Origin: Firmicutes bacterium HGW-Firmicutes-21
GTDB lineage: Bacteria > Bacillota > Clostridia > Oscillospirales > CAG-382
NCBI GenBank assembly: GCA_002841455.1
Contig: PGZT01000006.1
Location: forward strand, 1-39,481
Direction: 5' to 3'
DNA: 39,481 bases
The number at the start of each line of letters is the position of its first letter. Within the stretch, counting starts at the first letter, position 1. Under the pieces are notes generated by a model that saw only the letters and a program-made list of their open reading frames with translations, did not search any database and was not told the DNA's origin. The position numbers and the translations under genes are program-made. Positions 39,365 through 39,481 of the stretch are shown in pieces.

Positions 39365-39481
39365 AACTATAGAACGAGCAATTTGCACATATAATGATTG
39401 ATAAAATTAGGCTCTATGTCAATAGTTGGGGTAAAGAAAACCTAAAATAAATCTACATGATCCGGAGTGGTGTTAAACTGC

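Noticed and set aside
39365-39481. Start of a next gene at the window end
   Set aside because: ATG codons at about 39394 and 39460 lack ribosome sites and the first soon meets a stop, so nothing can be supported before the window ends.

Overview
The window looks like a chromosomal segment of a low-to-moderate GC anaerobic Firmicute, most likely class Clostridia in the Oscillospiraceae/Ruminococcaceae area. The evidence is the infC-rpmI-rplT order, the cmk-plsC-ispH/rpsA operon with a fused IspH-S1 protein, strong AGGAGG ribosome sites with TTGACA/TATAAT promoters, a cell-division ftsEX-M23-S41 cluster, and a dockerin domain of the cellulosome type. The taxonomic placement is inference; no rRNA gene is present.

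Layout. Positions 1-2950 are the right end of a prophage: the end of a tail or adhesion protein, an XhlA-like coiled-coil membrane protein, an amidase endolysin carrying a C-terminal type I dockerin, a stand-alone LysM protein and a putative holin, closed by a terminator. Next to it, on the minus strand, are tRNA-Tyr and tRNA-Thr with their own promoter and terminator, the likely landing area of the phage. Positions 3500-7820 hold a YfhO-family membrane protein, a Cys-rich unknown and an SH3-bearing amidase. Positions 7890-9650 are translation genes: an L20-leader-like attenuator, infC with an AUC start, rpmI, rplT, and a separate rpsU unit. A DUF4190-type protein and an Lgt-family protein follow.

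Positions 11080-22400 are almost entirely minus strand. A PucR/CdaR-type regulator heads ftsE, ftsX, an EnvC-like M23 hydrolase, an S41 protease, greA, lysS and a membrane-anchored unknown. A further promoter then drives a leucine-rich-repeat protein, a GNAT acetyltransferase and asd. FtsEX with the coiled-coil M23 enzyme is expected to couple divisome signalling to peptidoglycan cleavage. A 270-bp block of tandem, hairpin-rich repeats separates this operon from rsmE.

Positions 23770-24480 hold a DUF1292 gene followed at once by a structured RNA that I identify as 6S RNA. The cmk-plsC-ispH/rpsA operon, a small membrane protein too short for usual gene calling, tRNA-Thr(CGU) and cca come next. 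From 29600 to 34210 there are three tandem paralogues of a GHL10-type (PF02638) secreted glycoside-hydrolase-like protein with different N-terminal display modules. The window ends with serC-serA, a Gfo/Idh/MocA dehydrogenase, and the first two genes of an exopolysaccharide locus (Wzz-like protein and BY-kinase). The most notable items are the dockerin-tagged endolysin, the GHL10 triplication, the structured tandem repeat and the 6S RNA context. I see no CRISPR array, insertion sequence or restriction system.
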